This document shows positions 34,037-45,914 of a DNA stretch of 64,000 nucleotides, one piece after another. The stretch spans positions 16,619,130 to 16,683,129 of the forward strand of contig OX365949.1 of NCBI GenBank assembly GCA_947247005.1, in the 5' to 3' direction. The DNA is from Spisula solida (lineage: Eukaryota; Mollusca; Bivalvia; Venerida; Mactridae). Each line of letters opens with the position of its first letter. The first letter of the stretch is position 1. The notes beneath the pieces are model-generated. The model was not told the origin of the DNA. It searched no databases and saw only the letters and a list, made by a program, of their open reading frames with translations. Made by a program: the position numbers and the translations under genes.

Positions 34037-36149
34037 TCAACATTTATTTAAAGCGATGCCATGTACCAGGTACATTTTCAAATTCAAACACAGCATCTGA
34101 AAATTCTTTTCAGAAAAATCTTGAAAGTTAATTAAACATTTCATCATCAATTTTATAAACACTAATTCAAACACATGACCGACTTAACAGGAAATATCCA
34201 CTGTTTTGAACTATTCCTTCAACTTCAGCTTTAAATCAGAATCGAAAAGGATTTAAATATTTTTGTTTTTCCAACATCAAGAATTTTTAAAATAGTTGTT
34301 CACCCGATATTCGGCAATTATTTCATAATATAATTGTATAAGTTTTTTTGAGTTTTGATTACATGGTTTCATAGTAATATAGATCCATATAGACTCAGTA
34401 ATTATAGGTTCGAAACTTATCATTCAAAACAATCTTTAATGATAGTATGAAAACTTAAATCATAAATATTGCGAATTCATTGAAGACGAAGAGAAATATA
34501 AAAGAAGGTATTGTTAGATACCAGTTTCGTATAGATTATTTTGTTAAGATATTATTGTTAATCATTAAGCGAAGGTCTTTTCAGGTACTTAAAATCATTA
34601 ATAGCACTTATTTTAAATACTGTACCATTTTTGTACAAAAATATGTACAAAAACGACTTGTTTTGACATGGTTTTACTTCGGTCAAGTGTTAGGGTAGTG
34701 TAGACTATGTATATTGTACAAGTTTAATTCATTGTTGAGTTTTTATCTTTAAAATGTTTGAGAACCTTGTATAAATCAAACAGATTATAATTCTGTATAA
34801 TGAAATTTTAAGAAGAAACATTTGTACATACATAATTATGAAAGTCATGGCTTATTTCAACTATCAAATATTCCATAAACCCATTACTCTAAATAGTAAC
34901 ATGCACCTCAGCAATTATCGATTTTCTTTATCATACTAGAAGTAGGGCCCATTACATTATAAGGTGACTCTTACCCAGGAGAAAATTCTTTCAAATCATG
35001 CAGTATTCCCAAAAAACACTACGGCTACAAAATCAACTTTTCCCATGTCGTCAAAATACCATTATTTTCCCCCATATCATGCGGGTTATACCTGGGTCAC
35101 AAGTCACACGGATGTCGGATGATGTCAGATGATGTGCAGATGATGTGCAGATGATGCCTTTGTATTAGATGAGTACACAATGTCGATGCACATGTCAAGC
35201 ACCACATCAAATCCTGGACAAAGGGTGCCATATGATGTCTTTCAATTGTAGGGCAGACACCAGCCTGTCATCAGATAGTCACCTATGAACATTTTGACAA
35301 TTCATACACAATTCTCACACTTTTCAAGTTTTTTTTCAAGATAGAATTTGTGTTTACAAGGCATTTCCCAAACATTTACCAAGGTAAAATTGAATTATGT
35401 TAGTTCTGGATAAACATGAAAATTATTGTCATCATAACTACTGCTTAATATGAACAAATGCACTGCATCCTTCGGGGATTTCCCATCAGGTTTTTGGATA
35501 AGCTGATCGAGGGAAAAAATGACTAAGGAATTTGTTTGTTCAACAGAGAATATAGATCTAGCCTCTGGCTGCCAGGCAGCACCACATATTAGGAGGCCAG
35601 GCGAACAAATACTTAGAAAAGAGTGTTTCCGATCTAGGAGACAGGTTGCACAGATATGCCCTATAAATAGTTATTACAGTTTTACACTCGTCTTTTATTT
35701 GCTATTTATATTTCAATTCAACATATCCACAAGTTGGCGCGCTATGCCTTGCGACGACATTGCGTTAACATGCAATGACATCGCGTTAAATGATGTGACG
35801 TCAATTCTATTAGTTTTTTTACATTGGATTAAATAATTTTATGTATTTTTTCAATAATGTTCATGGTTTGAATCAGGCTTATATGCCAAAACGTTATTAA
35901 AAAAGTGGAAATGTATTTATATTTCATATTGGAAAAAATAAATTAAACAAGATTGGTTCTCAAGTCTTGAGCAACAACTTGCCTCTACTGGAAGTGAGGC
36001 GTGAAAATCAGTCTACCGAATCATTATTCTGCATCCGGTCTGTCAAAAAAAAATTGGCCATAGCCAATGCCACTACAACAACAACAATCATGTGTTTTTC
36101 GAATGTAATCGTAAATAGGGATTTTCCAGGCTGCTGTGCGGCTGGGATA
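34037..36149. other. AT-rich sequence, no firm feature
   Basis: A short GATGATGTSCAGATGATG repeat lies at 35108-35158. A 105-codon plus frame at 35519-35836 is partly plausible at its start but becomes AT-driven; I do not call it. Confidence 0.4.
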
Positions 36150-36300
36150 AATCTAATACTACATGTCTCCCTCTCTATGTATTATCAAGGATTTTCAGTT
36201 GAATTCAAGTACCATTTTGGCATTTCTTCTAGGCAGCACTTAATTCAAGTACTTTTTGAGGTTAAAACCAAATGCAAGGACTTTAAGAACCTTGCAATCT
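36150..36300. repeat. Dispersed repeat related to the 57.2-kb region
   Basis: CTACATGTCTCCCTCTC, TCAAGGATTTTCAGTTGAAT and TTCAAGTACTTTTTGAGGTT match 57030-57240. These flank the source of the 93-bp array there. Confidence 0.7.
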
Positions 36301-36944
36301 AAGCCAAACACCTGATGGCAATCAGATTGGATTTGTAAACCATGTACGTAAACGCAGCTTCCAACGGACAGAACATTTGTTATCAGAAAGATTATTATTA
36401 TTATCATTATATTATTTTGAAGAGTAAGCACTTTGAGGGTAGGTGAGGGCAAACATTGACACATGATGGTGGGAGATTTTTTTGAAGAGCAAGCAATTTG
36501 AGGGTAAGTGAGGGAGAGGTTACTACACGCATGCTGTTAACATGTGAAATTCACAGTTTTACTTTCACTAACTATAAGGAGCAAACAAATTAACAGTTTG
36601 ACAGCAATTTGACACATATTTGTTATTGTAAATAGCTCCAAGACGTCATTTCATGCACAGTGCGTTAGCAGCTTAATTAGCACAATTGACATGTCATTTT
36701 TACATAACGGTGTTTACCCATAGTCCAATCAGGTGTTATTTTAACATAATTAAAATAATTTAAGTTGTGAATATAAAAAATCTCCTTATTGACAACTACC
36801 AACATATCTAGTTTCAGAAACAAAGCTTGGAAACTGTTTAACAGGATCCAGATTTTGGACATATTTCACTCTCTTTTTTGTCAGAATCAAAATATTTTTA
36901 GAAGTGCATAATTCTATGGATGCAGAAATAGTTGAATTACTTCC
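36301..36944. other. Unique sequence with a small duplication
   Basis: GAAGAGYAAGCAMTTTGAGG with GTARGTGAGGG occurs twice (36418 and 36483). Nothing else. Confidence 0.5.
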
Positions 36945-37345
36945 ATTTAAGCATCTTTCGCTGACAATCTGCGCATTCGTGCGAAGTAATATTGAAATCG
37001 GACCATTGGTTATAGAGAAATAGCGCAAAATTTATGAGAGTTAAAGAACAAAGGGCCATAACTCCCTAAAAATTAATCCCACCAAAGTGTGCCACGGATA
37101 TGCACAACTAGACTTGGTACTGATCATTCATGCAAAGTTTTGTTGAAATCTGACTATTGGTAACAGAGTTATAATTATTCCTAAGATGAAGACTTGAAAA
37201 TATAGTCGAAACGTCGTGAAATCCAGGTGTTTGTCACAGACAAATTGTACACGGACCGACTGACCAGCCAAATGACCATCAGACCAACCAACCTCAAGCA
37301 TGACTCCAATATAGCCCCCATATACTTCATATCTGGGGAATTAAT
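36945..37345. repeat. Dispersed mollusc repeat, about two units
   Basis: GAAATCGGACCATTGGTTAT, AGGGCCATAACTCCCT, CACAACTAGACTTGGTACTG and GCATGACTCCAATATAGCCC mark the family seen at 39100. A short TAGTCGAAACGTCGTGAAAT stretch at 37204-37223 interrupts it and may be a separate insertion. Confidence 0.7.
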
Positions 37346-37674
37346 AGTTTAAAATAACTGGGTCCCCAAAATTAGACCATGTATTGACAAAAACTAAGGG
37401 AAACAACAGTTTGGACGAGAAAATATACACAAATGCCATGTGTATAGTGAGAAAATAAGGGAGACAACTTAATAGTCTCACTTCCAACCTTCTGACAACA
37501 GTTCCTTCCCTTGAGTGAAAGCTTTCAATGAAATTGACATAATTTACATAAAAATTTAACACATTGATCGATGCACCATCCTCGAGCATGACACATATAC
37601 TATGTATCTGGGGGTATAATGATGCTGAATCAACATAACTAGATCTGCAACTACACAGTTTGACAACTGTAGTA

Positions 37675-38701
37675 CGAGGGGGTGATCCATAATTACGTGG
37701 ACTTTTGCTCTAGAAAGTTTATTATAGGTCAATTGGTATGAAAGTTATGTACAAGCGACTTTTATCTATTATTGACAAAAAAACGCAACACATATCTGAA
37801 AACAATTATTTGCATCAACAGTTATACGCTACCATGGCAACACATAATTGCTTTCGCGGATCAACACAGATTTTTTCAGTAATGTGTAACGTTATTGCTG
37901 ACTGTTACTGTGTTTCTTCATTTAGAAATTCAGAAATATGGCATCATGTTGTCTAATATTGTATCTACAACTGAGTGAAATTTCAAAGTAAAATTTGGTG
38001 TATTTGTCATATTATGAAAATATATGTAACTGTTTACATATCATAATCAACGTCAATAATGACGTCACAAAATTTCAATTACACTCGCATAACCATGTAA
38101 TTCTTCGTACAGCTAGGAAAAACCCCAACGCAGACGAAATAAATGTTTGAGAAATCTAGTATTAGGCATATATTATTTTATTGCAACCACTTGTTTTTAA
38201 ATGGCATAGTCGTTTAAAGGAAGGCCTGATGATGTGACAGGTCATGCAAGTAGAGATAAACACCCGACGTAGACTGGATCGGTGCTAATTACCTTGGTCA
38301 GGATCAACAATACGTGACATTAGTTGAAAAATATTATCTTGCAGGGCTGGTAACTGTACAGTTAGGTAAATATTGACAGGACGACTAGATATGCATACAA
38401 TAAGAGCATAATGGGTTAGAGAAAATACAGTTGAACAGTTGATTAACAGAGTTCAAAAGCATCATGAAATGATAAAGGCGTGATGGCGACGTCGTACGTC
38501 ATTTCTGCGCTGACCCAAAATTCATAACCATACCCTCTTACAGACGCTGTATTTACGTTATTTATTATCATATCCACATGAAATTTGGTATACTTGTGCA
38601 GTAAGTATCAATATTAGATTTTCCACATATTTGTAAATGTAAGTATGACTTTTGGTTTTTGAATTAGAGCAAAAGTCCACGTAATTCTGGATCACCCCTC
38701 G
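37675..38701. mobile_element. Mariner-like non-autonomous element, 1.03 kb
   Basis: TA at 37673-37674 and 38702-38703 flanks inverted ends CGAGGGGGTGATCCATAATT plus ACGTGGACTTTTGCTCT, with two changes in about 38 bp. CGAGGGG with a TA target is typical of mariner ends. The inside has a 72-codon plus frame with no D,D34D-type motif, so it depends on a transposase elsewhere. Confidence 0.85.
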
Positions 38702-39099
38702 TACTGTGTATAGCAGGTATATTTCACAGGATACAATATGTTCACTTTTTCTGGATCCTTTTAAATTCACGGTGTCTTAATTTCGCACAAACAGCCTCAA
38801 CCGCGAAAATAAAACCTTATAGGTAAACATGTAATGGGAGGTCAATCTTACGTAAGTTACACCTTGGAAAATAAAAAAAAGTCAATTAATTGCTGAACTC
38901 GGTATTTTAAAGTTTTAATTCAAATGCAATATTGTATTATGACACTTAAATTATTTATAAAGGACATTTGATAGGGTAACATTTTTTTTAAGATGATACC
39001 AAAAAATCAGCACAATTGTAGTTTTATATAATTATACTGAAGCAATGCATGAAACAAGGAATATCACTGAATGTGATGAATACCCCCAGAAACTGCTTG

Positions 39100-39565
39100 A
39101 GTCGGATGCACAACTAGACTTGGTACTGATCAGTCATGCAATGTCTTGTTGAAATCCGACCATTGGTTGCTCAGATTCATAACACAGACAAAATTTATAA
39201 GTCTAAAAACACAAAGGGCCATAACTACCTTAAAATTGATCCAACCAATGTGTGTCAACCATATGCAAAAAACGACTTAGTGCTTATCATTCATGCAAAT
39301 GTTCCTTGAAATTAGACCATTGGTTACAGAGAAATAGTGCGGGCAAAAATTTTAAGTGTAAAAAAAACAAAGAGCCATAACTACCTTAAAATTGATCCGA
39401 CCAACGTGTATTCATCATTCATGCAAAGTTTCATTGAAATCTGACCAATGGTTACAGAGAAATAGTGAAGACAAATTTTGCACGGACCAACCAACCAACC
39501 AACAGACCAACCATCATCAAGCATGACTCCAAAATAGGCCAATATACTATGTATGTGAGGGTATA
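39100..39565. repeat. Dispersed mollusc repeat, three units of about 150 bp
   Basis: Each unit carries GAAATCNGACCATTGGTTRC, AGGGCCATAACTACCTTAAA and a TTCATGCAAAGTTTC-like step. It ends in repeated CCAACCAA, then GCATGACTCCAAAATAGGCC. It directly precedes copy 3 of the BIV160-like element. Confidence 0.75.
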
Positions 39566-39568
39566 ATA

Positions 39569-40386
39569 AACAAGAAGGCCCAAAGGGCCCTAGGTCGCTC
39601 ACCTGTCGTACTAGTGCAATCACATCCCTATGGTGACCCTACACATTTTCTGAATAAAATTTAAGGAAATTCAGCCTCTTTTGCAAGTTTTTGTATGATT
39701 TGACCATGTGACCTAGCTTTTGACCCCAGATGACTTAATTACTATCAGACTTAACCTAGATTGTGTTGAGATGATCATTAGGACCAAATTTCATAAAGAT
39801 TAAGTCGAAATTGTAACCTCTGTTGACTACACAAGGTTTTTCTATGATTTGACCTATAATTTAAACAAAATATTTTGGAAAAAATATTTTCCTCCAGTTA
39901 ACTGTACAAATACATGCTATAAAGACATACAATACCTACACACTTAAAAAAATAAAAATAAAAAAATAAAAAGTTTGGTTCCAGTGGGGGTTGAACCCAC
40001 AACCCTTAGGAAAATGTCAATTGACATTGTGATTTTTATAATTGACATTGTGACCTTGTTTTTGATCCCAGATGACCCAAAATCGAACTTGACCTAGATT
40101 TTGTTGACATAATCATTGTGACAAAGTGTCTTAAAGATTTATAAAAAATTATGACCTCCAGTGACCACTCAAGGTTTTTCTATAATTTGACCTAGTGACC
40201 TAGTTTTTGACCTCAGATAACCCAATATCGAACTTGACCTAGATTTTGTTGAGATGATCATTGTGACCAAGTTTCATAAAGATTAGGCCAATATTGTGAC
40301 CTCTAGAGAGGACACTACCCAATTGTTGACGGACGGACGAAGAGTGATCACAAAAGCTCACTCTGTCACTTTGTGACAGGTGAGCT
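39569..40386 (+). mobile_element. BIV160/Pearl-like element, copy 3
   Basis: Begins AACAAGAAGGCCCAAAGGGC and ends in the AGCTCACTCTGTCAC hairpin (40355-40386), preceded by GGACGGACGAAGAGTGATCA. About three 145-bp modules remain. The block about 39855-40045, with a tRNA-like piece, A-rich tails and a doubled AATTGACATTGTGA, interrupts the modules and looks inserted. Confidence 0.85.
39975..40010 (-). repeat. tRNA 3'-half remnant with T-rich tail
   Basis: On the minus strand GTGGGTTCAACCCCCAC is a perfect 5-bp T-arm with a TTCAACC loop, followed by TGGAACCA and, after AAC, a run of T and TTTA repeats. The 5' half of a tRNA is not recognisable, so this is a SINE or tRNA fragment inside copy 3. 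Confidence 0.45.
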
Positions 40387-40739
40387 TAAAAGGTATGCCG
40401 CAGCACTATTTAAGGGGTCATGGCCCTTTTGCAACATCACTTTTCCAGGAAATGACTAAAAATCAGGATATTTCGCAATATATGAATTTTTGCATTATAA
40501 TCGATATTTTTTGTTGTTAAAAATAATTTCCATGTGTACAAACACATATTATTCAAACATTCCTCTACACTTTTGGTATTGATAAGAAATTCACAAATGT
40601 TTGAGAAACAAAAGTTCTAATTTCATTCCAAAGGAAATTGTTAATAAAAACCATGCATGGTTTAAATCTTTATTTATCATCGAAACGTTGAAAAACAAAA
40701 ATTGTCAAAATTTCAGAAAAATGACGGCTAAAAAAACAA

Positions 40740-41172
40740 AAACAAGAGGGCCCAAAGGGCCATAGGTCGCTCACATGTCCTAGTGGTGGCCTGTATTGCA
40801 TGTACAAGGTTTTCATATTTTCTTATACTTTATAAGTTTCATCACATTTAGACCTAGATTTTGTTGAGATGATCATTGTGACCAGGTTTCATAAAGATTA
40901 GGCCAAAATTGTGACCTCTAGTGACTACACAAGGTTTTTCTATAATTTGACCTTGTGACCTAGTCTTTGACCCAAGATGACCCAATATCGAACTTGACCT
41001 AGATTTTGTTGAGATGATAATTGTGACCAAGTTTCATAAAGATTAAGTTTTAATTGTGACCTCTAGTGACTACACAAGGGTTTTCTATGATTTGACCTTG
41101 TGACCTAGTTTTTGACCACAGATGACCCAATAGTGAACTTGACCTAGATTTTGTTAAGATGATCATTGTGAA
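40740..41172 (+). mobile_element. BIV160/Pearl-like element, copy 4, truncated
   Basis: Starts AACAAGAGGGCCCAAAGGGC and holds about two 145-bp modules, then stops in mid-module at GATCATTGTGAACAATAATT. The terminal hairpin is absent. Confidence 0.8.
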
Positions 41173-42082
41173 CAATAATTGTAATAATTTTGTTAATACT
41201 GCACATACTCTCATGATATTGTGCATACCAATACTTGAATAATATTTGCATTTAATTATTGATTCATTTTGTCAGATAAAGGGTCACATTACTCGCTACA
41301 GGCACATTATGAAATGAAGTCTTTTTTACAAAGTCACAACATATTTCACCCAAATTGTTCATGAAAATGCATATTGCGACGCATCAAACACATTTTCATT
41401 AAAATTTAGCACAACCGATGTCTGCCCTTCCAGAAAAACATGTAACATGCTGAGATTGAAGAAAACTAACTTGGATGTAGTGTAAGAATCTTACAACAAA
41501 ATTTCACGAAGGCTATTTCAATGAAATGTCAATTTTGCAAATTTTGCTTGAGTGTTGATTTTCAAAAATTAAAGGTTCCTGTGAATGAAAAAACGGAAAA
41601 AAAACATTAAAATAACAATTACAAGCGAAATAAAAAATATTTTTTGTAATAAAAAGCCAAACTAAGGGCCGCAACTTTATCCATACTGATGACATCCCAA
41701 CAGGTCAACTGCGTTTTGTTTGTGCCAAATTCAGCATGTTAGGTGTTTTTCGCGTAGGAAAATCTTTTTTTAGATTAAAATCGTACATGAACATGTGCTT
41801 TTCATCGCGCATGCATTACATGTGTAAATTTTGCCAGATTATGTTACGCGCCTATAACGGTGAATTAGACTGTAAGTTGGCCAAAATAAATAAATATTTG
41901 GCTCTGATTCGATATTCATATGTCATTATGTGAAATTTAGTTTATAAATGCATTATTTAAAAAAAAAAAGTAGTTACAACCAAATACATGAATCAAACAC
42001 ATTTTCATTTTAAACACATTTACACTTAGTCGTAACAACAATTCATCATAGACTTCGGATATTTCTAGCATCTGGTCTAACT
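41173..42082. other. Unique sequence, nothing recognised
   Basis: AT-rich; frames of 60-77 codons here are not convincing. Confidence 0.4.
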
Positions 42083-44075
42083 GAGGGTGAAACCCCCCTT
42101 TTCGGTACATGGGATTCAGGGCCTTATTAGGTGGTATTCGGGACGCAAACGCGTCGTACGCGGTACGCAATTAAAATGCCAATTGGTATTCAGTACGCAA
42201 GATTTCCAAAATTTATTATTTTCTTGAGCAAGTATTTTAGCTTTTTAACCAATTTAGCGACAACAGAGCAATGAAACATGCTTCAAATGCGATATCACGT
42301 GTGTGAAACTAAAAATGTCGATGTACAGACCCTTAAAAAATTACGGTCCTAAGGTTGTGTTCAAAAACGCTCAGAACTAAGTTACTTCAAGTAGAGAACG
42401 AGTAGATACATGTGGCATGGTGCTCAGATAACCAATGTATTTTAACTTTATTTGTGAATAATTATGAATATATTAAGGCAGATAATTTTCTCGTTCGACA
42501 GTGTTTTGGGCAGTATGCCTTGTATATATGTTTTTATGTATCTGTGCTCAACTGGTTAAGTTGAGTGCTGCCTTCGCTGCCCGATTTAATATTATCTTAT
42601 TAAGTACAGAGCCACTTTGTCTGGGATAGTGCGCAGATAGACATTTTTTCTAGATCGCTGTAACTTTATCAGTGAATATTATCAAATTGGGAACGAGTTT
42701 ATACAGCATGCTGCGAAGATTTGCACTTTTTGTGCTGCTCATATAAGCAACTGTTTTTTCTAGCTCGCTTCGCTCGCAGTTATCAAGTTATATTATCAAG
42801 TGGGGAACACGTGTGTGTGTGTCATGCTGCTCAGATACAGGATAGGCCTACATATTTCTAGCTTAAACGTATCTAGCTCAGACTGAGTAGATAACTTTGT
42901 CAGTCACATAATCAAACATAGAACGAGTCTATGGCATGCTATGCAAATCAGCAATGCATTTTTCTAGCACGCTTAGCTCGCATGATAACGTTATCATTGA
43001 ACATTATCAAGTAGAGAACGCTCGTGTCAATTATATGAACATGTACAGGTAAAGTAGAGAAGGATTTTGTACGGCGTGCAGCTCAGAAAATCAATGCATT
43101 TTACCTAACTTTATCAGTGAATATAACAAGTAGACAACCAATGTGTGTGATATGCTACTCGGATAGAAATGCATTCTTTATAGTTCGCACACAAATCGCA
43201 ATACAGTTTTATGTGACATGAAGAGATGTGTGTAAAACACATATGCCCCATGGCACAAAGACCTTTGACTTACTAACCTCAAAAACTACTGTGGGTGACC
43301 AACCTCCATGTAAAGTTTGAGGATCCTAACGTTCTTAAGTTATTGAACGGAAACCATTTGGTCTACTGATCCACCGACCAAAGATAGGCGGGGTATAATT
43401 ATATCGGGACAATAAGTCCCAATTTACCACCAAGCGGAAGGAGGGGCACGGATTACTATTTGTCGTCATCTCCTCAAGACTCACACAACAACTTGATCAT
43501 GATCATTATCAAGTAGAGAAAGAGTTTGTGTGGCAAAATTATAAGATAAACAGTGCCATTTTCTGGCTCGCTTCGCTCGCACAATTACTTATAATATTAT
43601 TATCAACTTGATTAAGAGCGGGTTTGTGTAGCGTACTGCTCATACAACGACCTTACTCAAATATTTCTCATAATTGAAACATCCTTTGAATTCGTATACA
43701 TGTAATACACTTAGATTAGTTTGAAAAACCAATAAGTATGGACTAAACGTAATTAATGAGCATTATTTGGTCACAAAACCTGTCCTCGGGTGGATTCATT
43801 GTGTTCTTTTTGCTTGTCAATATATATTTTCGCCATTCTTACACCTAATCGATCATGTAACAGTCCCTGAATTACACACGATGTATATTAATAATACTGT
43901 ATTGAAGTTGTAAGTTGTGATAGTAGGTGTTTTTTAATGTGCCTGCAATGCTGTTTTATGTTTTAAAACTGGCTAAAAGTATTTGGGATTCAGCGAAAAA
44001 ATGAGGTGGTATTCGGGATTCGCTGAAAAATTAAGAAGTATTCGGGATTCATGAGCATGAGGAGGTGACACCCTC
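42083..44075. mobile_element. 2-kb element with 6-bp target duplication CTAACT
   Basis: CTAACT at 42077-42082 and 44076-44081 flanks inverted ends GAGGGTGAAACC / GAGGGTGTCACC (12 of the first 16 bases match). Just inside each end lies GGTGGTATTCGGGA in direct orientation (two copies at the right). The interior 42365-43215 and 43480-43640 is a decayed tandem repeat of about 130 bp with TCTAGCTCGCTTCGCTCGCA and ATTATCAAGTAGAGAACGAG steps. The part 43215-43420 resembles other dispersed repeats. No protein is encoded. A 6-bp duplication is known for Polintons and some other DNA transposons; the class is not decided. Confidence 0.65.
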
Positions 44076-44164
44076 CTAACTCGAGCATTTGGCTTGTCCC
44101 GATGGGTTTTCGAGATAATAAGGCTTTGCTGTATATATAAATGTATGTCAATAATAGTTCTTAC

Positions 44165-44382
44165 CAAATAGAGCTTCGGGGCTGTTGTAGTTTCTTTAAA
44201 TCTAGACCATCAGGTATGCTGCCTCTTCTCATGTATTGTGTCCGTGGTTTACCTCCTTCACCAAAGGCAGGCAAATGGGACACAGATTTCCGTCGGTAGG
44301 CATGAGCACCGTTAATGTTTCCTTGACCCCCAATATTTCCCACTGATCCCGATCGCTGAAACCTGACTGACTTGGACGACAT
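44165..44382 (-). CDS. First coding exon of an unrecognised gene, basic with two PKA-type sites
   Basis: ATG at 44382 opens 72 codons plus two bases, ending ATTTG|GTAAGA, a good donor, in phase 2. The frame stops one codon into the intron. It starts MSSKSVRFQRSGSVGNIGG and is basic and Gly/Ser-rich, with YRRKS (about residue 30) and MRRGS (about residue 52), both RRxS sites of the type used by protein kinase A, then GLDLKKLQQPRSSI. No membrane segment. AACTTACAG nine bases before the ATG could be an acceptor for a 5' non-coding exon; an in-frame TAA lies upstream. It can join the 24290 exon as TG+T (Cys). Family unknown. Confidence 0.6.
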
Positions 44383-45914
44383 AAGCTTGAACTGTAAGTT
44401 TTATTCAGATGTTGTCTGTATGCTTCTCATGACTCAGCAATTATTCTATTTGAAAGCAGCCATTTAAATCCATTAAACCATACTTCTACCATCAACCATA
44501 CCTGTAATAGACAATTTGAAATAAATAAATATACCAGTTTTATATACCGCCTTTTTCATGCGAACACACATTCAAAGGCACTTTATTTACATATAGTGTT
44601 GTAGCCACATGGGCACATGTGCAACCTCTACCAGTGCAGATACAGCAGCATGGTCTGACCAGATGGACAGACCGAAAGAAAGCCCCAGAAGGGAGAGAGA
44701 GATATTAGATTCAGGCATGTCTGGCGCAGTTCAACTATATTTTACGAGGAAACTCATTTGACAAAACAAAGATAAATTTTATTTAGTAGACGACATGACC
44801 ACAAAGCGGTTCAAATATTTGTTGCATTAGTATATTTCTAGTTCAGCTGTTCACAGGTCAAACTTTAAACTTATAAAGTTATAATAAATAAACAGCAATG
44901 CAATACTTAACTGTAGAAAGGACAATGACATTGTTGAACATTATATATAAAACTTCAATCTTTAATCTTTCACCTCTCCCTGGATTATAGCAATTAATAT
45001 AAGAACAATTTATTAAATATATTGAATAATTTATATCCCACTTAATGTAGTTGACCAAGCACACTTTAACCAAAACAGCAAAATGGATATAAAAACATTA
45101 AATGATTAAAAACAATCTAATTAAATGTTTTATAGTTAAATATAACTATTATTCTACACAATGAATATTAATTTATAATCGAACATTGGTCTCATATATA
45201 GCAAATGATAATTTATAGCAACAGCACATGTTTGTATAATGCACCAGTCAATATGTGGTGGGGCGACCCAGGGGGAATGAGACATTTTCAATATTTTGAT
45301 GTCTAAATCCCCACCGCTGTAGGGCATAGTTTTTCATCCGGGTACTTTAATAAAAACACGAATAAAAGTATCACTGTTGCATTGTCGAAATTCCGGACGA
45401 AAGTCTATATCCCGGGACTCGGAGTCGATAAAGTCATCTAATTTGTCTGTCTAATTCCCCTTGTATCCCCCGGGCAGGCATAATATTGACTTGTACATAA
45501 CATAAATGACTCCCTCCCAGTTAAATTGGAAGTCAACTAGTCTTTTATCACATAAATACTGTGATCTAGCTTCCATGTGAGAACAATTCAGGAACAATGT
45601 TCTCCAACGTGTAATAACAAATGCGAGACGTCACCAGCTTTTCAGCGCGAAAACTTAACTTCTTTGGCATAAATTTGTTATTTATGACATTGATTTGACT
45701 CGGTTAAATATCGTAACGTGATAAAAGAATCCATCGTTCGTTGTCTTTGAGATCAAAATTTCTTAAAATTGTCTCACCATTAAGGCTCGCTTAATAACTT
45801 GTGATTTCTAGACTTGTTTAAAATGTTAATCTTCAAAGACAACTCATGATGGATCCTATATTATGTTCAAGGTCACTGTGATTGATCTCAACCAATCTAA
45901 AAACCAATAGGATG
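44383..45914. other. Sequence upstream of the 44.2-kb exon with one dispersed repeat
   Basis: 44520-44720, with ACCGCCTTTTTCATGCGAAC, TCAAAGGCACTTTATTTACA and TGGTCTGACCAGATGGACAG, resembles a dispersed repeat type that I recall from mollusc genomes. The rest is unique. If the 44.2-kb exon is a true first exon, its promoter would be here; no core promoter motif is clear. Confidence 0.4.

Noticed and set aside
35519..35836. 105-codon plus frame
   Set aside because: The first 50 residues look plausible, but there is no splice signal and the rest is AT-driven; not enough to call.
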